This document shows, piece after piece, positions 60,680-64,000 of a DNA stretch of 64,000 nucleotides. The DNA lies in the NCBI RefSeq assembly GCF_902499175.1, contig NZ_CABVQC010000053.1:1-64000 (forward strand). Reading direction: 5' to 3'. How positions within the stretch are numbered: position 1 is the first letter of the stretch; each line of letters begins with the position of its first letter. The DNA is from Burkholderia aenigmatica (lineage in GTDB: Bacteria; Pseudomonadota; Gammaproteobacteria; Burkholderiales; Burkholderiaceae). The position numbers and the translations under genes are program-made. The notes under the pieces were generated by a model that saw only the letters and a program-made list of their open reading frames with translations, did no database searches and was not told the origin of the DNA.

Positions 60680-60888
60680 CAGTTTAGGTTGAGAATAGAC
60701 CAAGCAAAAATAAGGGTTTACACCTTAACTCGACGAGCAGGCGAGGTCGGTGAGGGCGCGGGGTGGCGTGCCCTGACATGCGTAGCTTAAAGGGACGAAG
60801 CAGGGAGGGGCGAACGGCGGGCATCGGCGGGGCGCCGGCTCTGCGTGCGGGGCCGATTCAGGCGAGCCCGCGAAAAAGGGGCCGCCGG

Positions 60889-61176
60889 TCATGCGTCGTC
60901 GATATGCCAAGCCGCGCCGATTGCGGACAACGCGCGGCCGATCGAGTCGAGCATCGTGTATCGCGTCCGCCCGAGTGTCGTGGCCAGGAAGAAGCCGTCG
61001 TCGTCGGTCCACAGGTTGACCAGCGGCCAGCCGCTGGTGTCGCCACTGACTTCAAGCTGTCGTCGGTCGGGATCGATGTCGATGTCGTCATGCGCTTGCC
61101 GCAACGCATTGGCGATAGCATCGAATGCGTCGGCCGACGGGATCGTGTGGATGCGGTATTCGAAACTCATCTTCAT
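60889..61176 (-). CDS. Small hypothetical protein
   Basis: A 95-residue acidic cytosolic protein (start complementary to 61174-61176, or two codons later). It looks like one compact alpha/beta domain: SFEYRIHTIPSADAFDAIANALRQAHDDIDIDPDRRQLEVSG followed by a TDDDGFFLATTLGRTRYTMLDSIGRAL section, similar in style to immunity-type or SMI1-adjacent small proteins, but I do not recognise it. No toxin is adjacent. No good ribosome site was found. Confidence 0.6.
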   Translation of the reverse strand: MKMSFEYRIHTIPSADAFDAIANALRQAHDDIDIDPDRRQLEVSGDTSGWPLVNLWTDDDGFFLATTLGRTRYTMLDSIGRALSAIGAAWHIDDA

Positions 61177-61323
61177 GGGCCGGTGGGGGAGGCGGGCAGT
61201 CTAGCGCGTGTCATGGCGCAACGCCTTGCAATGGGTGTGTGACAGGCGCCTGCGCGCCGTCGCGGTATAGTCACGCAGCCGTCGTCGCATGCATCGAATC
61301 CCATAAGACCAACCAGAAGATCC

Positions 61324-61680
61324 ATGTTGAATCGCTCACTGCTCGCCATTTCCGCCGCCGCCTTCGCCGCGCTTTCCGGCGTCGCGCGTGCCGACGCGTC
61401 CTACCTCTACGCATCCGAAGTCACGCGCTGCACCCGGATCGGGTCCCGCGACGTGCCGTACCCGGCCAGCGCGCGCTGGGCTCGGCAAAGCGGGGAGGTG
61501 ACGGTCGGCGGCGTCTTGCTTCCGGACGGGACGGTGTCGGACGTGACGCTGCTGGAGAGCAGCGGGCATGCGGAACTCGACGCCGTGGTGACCGCGGCGT
61601 TCATGCGCATTCACTGTACCGCCGACGAGGGCGCACGCCCGATTCGCATGAAGGAGAAGATCACGTTCTCGCTGATGTAG
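61324..61680 (+). CDS. Exported stand-alone TonB C-terminal domain protein
   Basis: A 118-residue protein with a signal peptide (cleavage after ARA, about residue 23) followed directly by a TonB-C domain: VPYPASARWARQSGEVTVGGVLLPDGTVSDVTLLESSGHAELDAVVTAAFMRIHC. Unlike true TonB it lacks a membrane anchor and the proline-rich periplasm-spanning linker, so it cannot transduce energy from ExbBD in the usual way. Cys residues in VTRCTRI and MRIHCTAD may form a disulfide. Similar small proteins are common in Burkholderia; the role is unknown. Confidence 0.85.
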   Translation: MLNRSLLAISAAAFAALSGVARADASYLYASEVTRCTRIGSRDVPYPASARWARQSGEVTVGGVLLPDGTVSDVTLLESSGHAELDAVVTAAFMRIHCTADEGARPIRMKEKITFSLM

Positions 61681-61716
61681 CGAGCCGCCCGCATCGTGCT
61701 TTCAGAGAGGGAAGCC

Positions 61717-62328
61717 ATGAAAGAAGTGCCGTATTTCGCGCAATGGGAATCGTCGCACCTGGTTTCGCGGTTCGTATCCCGCGAACTGCGCTCGGAGGAC
61801 GACCCGTTGTGGCATCGCTCCGGCGCGAGCACGCCGGAAGAATATGCACAGTGGAGCCCGAGCATTTGCGGCATTGCGTGCCTGAAGATGCTGCTCGCGC
61901 ACCGTTCGAATACGATCGTGCCGTTGCTCGAACTGGTACGCGAAGCCGTCGGGTTCGGCGTGTACCGGCCTGAACTCGGCGACACCGGCAAGCGCCTGCA
62001 TTACCGGCCCTTCGTCCACTGGGTGCGCGAGCGGTATGGGATCGACGGCGACGTCGTGGAAGGGATCGATTCGGCCGCGCTTGAACCGAAGCTGCATGAC
62101 GGCCACATGCTGATGGCATCGGTTCATCCCGGCATCCGGCACGACGGGTTCGAGCCGCCGTCGCGCGGCGGGCATATGGTGCTGGTGTTCGGCGCGAACC
62201 GCGACACTGGCGACTGGTTGTTCCACAACCCGTCCGGGTTCGACGTACGCACGCAGCAGAACGTAGCGATGCCGCGCGCGATGTTCGACCGCTATTTCGC
62301 GAACCGCGGCATCCTGATTGCCCCGTAA
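61717..62328 (+). CDS. C39-like papain-fold protein
   Basis: A 203-residue protein starting at ATG 61717 (GAGGGAA upstream). QWSPSICGIACLKMLL carries the oxyanion-hole/catalytic Cys51 environment of peptidase C39-like proteins, GGHMVLVFGANRDTGDWLFHNPSG supplies the His and the Asn/Asp position. There is no signal peptide and no ABC-transporter domain, so it is a free cytosolic or non-classically exported papain-fold protein; it could be a peptidase or amidase. It follows the TonB-C gene by 36 bases and may share its transcript. Confidence 0.82.
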   Translation: MKEVPYFAQWESSHLVSRFVSRELRSEDDPLWHRSGASTPEEYAQWSPSICGIACLKMLLAHRSNTIVPLLELVREAVGFGVYRPELGDTGKRLHYRPFVHWVRERYGIDGDVVEGIDSAALEPKLHDGHMLMASVHPGIRHDGFEPPSRGGHMVLVFGANRDTGDWLFHNPSGFDVRTQQNVAMPRAMFDRYFANRGILIAP

Positions 62329-62365
62329 CGTTGCGCATGCAACGAGTCGCGCGTGTGCCGCAGCA

Positions 62366-62387
62366 GGCGCCCGTTGCAGCGGGCGCC
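62366..62387. terminator. Possible two-way terminator hairpin
   Basis: GGCGCCCG (62366-62373) pairs with CGGGCGCC (62380-62387) across a six-base loop, between the C39-like gene and the converging phosphatase gene. No T-run is present. Confidence 0.4.
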
Positions 62388-62394
62388 CGCCCGA

Positions 62395-64000
62395 TCAGCG
62401 TTCGTTCCGCTTCTTGCTCAGTTCGATCGTCTCGAACAGCTCGTAGTCGGCGGTCGGGTGCTGGTCGGCGCCCGGTGCGTGGTAGTAGCGCATCGTGATC
62501 GTCGTGTGTCCGTCCGGCTTGCCCGGCTCGTAGTCGAACACGGCGATCCCGTAGCCGGTGCCGGTATCGCGCCGCGCGGACCAGATCGCATCCTCGAGCG
62601 CATCGGCCGGCTCGCGCACGAACGTATTGGGCGCCGTGCCCGGCACCGGCCGGTTCGGCTTCGTAAACACCTTCGCGCGCGCAAAGCCGGTCGCCGGGTT
62701 CTCGCCGTACACGTCGAGCGGCGCGCTGGTGCCGCCGCCGCCGAGGATCAGGTGGATCGTGCCGTGGCTCGTGTCGAACTTCGTGCGATCCGGGTCGTTC
62801 GAGCCGACCGGGCGCGGCTGCAGCGTCTCGACGACTTCGCCGGTCGTCGCATCGACGCCCGCACGGTGATTGCAGCCGCGCACCGGGTAGCTGCGCTCGT
62901 AGTCGTGATCGTGGCCGCACAGCACGAGGTCGACGCCGTAGCGGTCGAACAGCGGCAGCCACGCTTCGCGGATGCCCTTGTCGGAACCGTTGCCCGTCTT
63001 CGACGAACTGAGCGCGTCCTGGTGCATCTGCACGACGATCCAGTCGATGTCGTCGTCATGCGCGGCATGACGCAGCGTGTGTTCGAGCCAGCGCGTCTGC
63101 TCACCATTGCTGTAGCCGCGCACGTAGAACGACGTGCCGGGCTCGATCGGCGGGCGGCCCGTGCTCGCGGCCGGCACGAGCGGCGCGGGGCCGCCGACGA
63201 ACGCGGCGGCGTCCTGGTACACGACGTCGTCGGCGTCGAGCGACACGAACAGCACCGAGCTCACGCGGAAGCTGTACCAGCGGCCCGGGAAGCGTGTGCC
63301 GTTCTCCGGCAGCGTATAGCGCGCGAGATACGAGTCGAGCCCCTGCGGGCCGTTGTTGAACTCGATCTCGTGATTGCCGGGGCACGGCATCCACGGACGA
63401 TTGGCGGCCGACGTCTGGTTGTTGTTGCCGAAATCACGCCACACCTCGGGCTGGTGCGCGGGGTTCAGGTTCGCGTAGCAGAGGTCGCCGTTCAGCAGGT
63501 GGAACAGCGGCTGGAACTGCTCGACCGCCTGCACCGCGAAGCGGCTTTGCGGCGACGACAGCACCCACGCGCCGTTCGGCGTCGCGAGATCGCCGTAGCT
63601 CGTGAAGCGGAACGGCGCGCGGCCGCGCGGCGCGGTCGAGAAATTCGCGGAGAACGGCTGCGCGGCGTTGCTGTCGTTGTCGGCCGTAATCTCGTAGCGG
63701 TAGCGCGTATTCGGCTTCAGCCCGTGCACGCGCGCGTGGTACGCGAACACGGTCTCGCCGTTCAGGCCGTCGGTGTACAGGCGCTGGACGCCGTGCACGG
63801 TGCGCGGCGGCTCGCCGTCGGCGACGATGCGGGCGCGCGGATTGACGGCCGACGCGAGCGACGCCCACGAGATCACGACTTCCGACGTCGGGTCGTTGCC
63901 CCACGTCAGGTGGACCTGTTCGGGCGTGCCGTCCGGGTTCGACGCGGCGGCCCTGGCTGCCGCGAGACCGCCGGCGGCGGTGGCGAGGCCGGACACGCCG
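62395..64000 (-). CDS. Purple-acid-phosphatase-like metallophosphoesterase (5' end outside window)
   Basis: At least 535 residues, with the frame still open at the window edge. The first visible residues, SGLATAAGGLAAARAA, look like the end of a Tat-type signal peptide, so the true start with its twin-arginine motif lies outside. A fibronectin-like N-terminal domain (VHLTWGNDPTSEVVISWAS) is followed by the two-metal catalytic domain: YGDLA, NGDLCYAN, PGNHEIEFN, VVQMHQD and CGHDHDYERSYP, the five metal-ligand motifs of purple acid phosphatases in order. It should hydrolyse phosphomonoesters in the periplasm. Confidence 0.9.
   Translation of the reverse strand, partial: GVSGLATAAGGLAAARAAASNPDGTPEQVHLTWGNDPTSEVVISWASLASAVNPRARIVADGEPPRTVHGVQRLYTDGLNGETVFAYHARVHGLKPNTRYRYEITADNDSNAAQPFSANFSTAPRGRAPFRFTSYGDLATPNGAWVLSSPQSRFAVQAVEQFQPLFHLLNGDLCYANLNPAHQPEVWRDFGNNNQTSAANRPWMPCPGNHEIEFNNGPQGLDSYLARYTLPENGTRFPGRWYSFRVSSVLFVSLDADDVVYQDAAAFVGGPAPLVPAASTGRPPIEPGTSFYVRGYSNGEQTRWLEHTLRHAAHDDDIDWIVVQMHQDALSSSKTGNGSDKGIREAWLPLFDRYGVDLVLCGHDHDYERSYPVRGCNHRAGVDATTGEVVETLQPRPVGSNDPDRTKFDTSHGTIHLILGGGGTSAPLDVYGENPATGFARAKVFTKPNRPVPGTAPNTFVREPADALEDAIWSARRDTGTGYGIAVFDYEPGKPDGHTTITMRYYHAPGADQHPTADYELFETIELSKKRNER

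Overview
The window is a GC-rich (about two thirds GC by eye), gene-dense piece of a betaproteobacterial chromosome. Gene content and protein flavour (DUF4148 and DUF3304 secreted proteins, a fused assimilatory nitrate reductase, many LysR/GntR/MocR regulators, many MFS carriers) point to Burkholderia, most likely the Burkholderia cepacia complex. This is recognition from family knowledge, not a database result. I see no tRNA, rRNA, CRISPR array, insertion sequence or phage gene. The dominant theme is catabolic and assimilatory accessory metabolism. Most long antisense reading frames are GC-driven shadows.

Layout. 1-5.9 kb: the end of a MocR regulator, small secreted proteins, an acetyltransferase and an HtrA-type protease; this stretch carries a duplicated MocR 3' tail plus promoter-like block. 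5.9-8.0 kb: a short leader ORF, an intrinsic terminator and a Bcr/CflA-type drug exporter, laid out like an attenuator, then a DUF4303 gene. 8-10.7 kb: a fumarylacetoacetase-family hydrolase, an AraC regulator and a uracil-DNA-glycosylase-family protein. 10.8-22.6 kb: a complete nitrate assimilation locus. On the minus strand are cobA (siroheme precursor methylase), nasT and nasS. Divergent from them are a nitrate transporter, nirB, nirD and a nitrate reductase fused to its own flavoprotein reductase. The shared intergenic region holds a near-perfect sigma-54 promoter, a possible NtrC site, an ANTAR-type hairpin and a strong terminator, so nitrogen limitation (NtrC/sigma-54) and nitrate (NasS/NasT antitermination) probably both control the operon.

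22.6-32.1 kb: an SDR/GlcG pair with a LysR regulator; mprF overlapping an acvB/virJ-type gene (lysyl-phosphatidylglycerol synthesis and hydrolysis); and a CysI-type nitrite/sulfite reductase with its DUF934 partner. 32.2-43.7 kb: sugar-acid catabolism. One locus has uxuA, an MFS carrier and a UxuR-like regulator with TTGGTNTACCA operators. A second has a GntR regulator, MFS carrier, UxaA-family dehydratase, 2-keto-3-deoxy-L-arabonate dehydratase-like enzyme and ketoglutarate semialdehyde dehydrogenase, ending at alpha-ketoglutarate.

43.9-46.8 kb: a PotD-like periplasmic binding protein overlapping a membrane diguanylate cyclase, probably a ligand-sensing c-di-GMP pair. 46.9-54.4 kb: small secreted and cysteine-rich proteins, D-serine dehydratase with a divergent LysR regulator, a 26-residue membrane peptide, a TauE/SafE permease, and LysE- and YddG-type amino acid exporters. 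54.5-60.7 kb: an uncharacterised catabolic cluster (aldehyde dehydrogenase, DapA-family lyase/dehydratase, MFS carrier, FAD amine oxidase, GntR regulator with a perfect operator at its start). 60.9-64 kb: a small hypothetical protein, a stand-alone TonB-C domain protein, a C39-like papain-fold protein and a purple-acid-phosphatase-like enzyme cut by the window edge.
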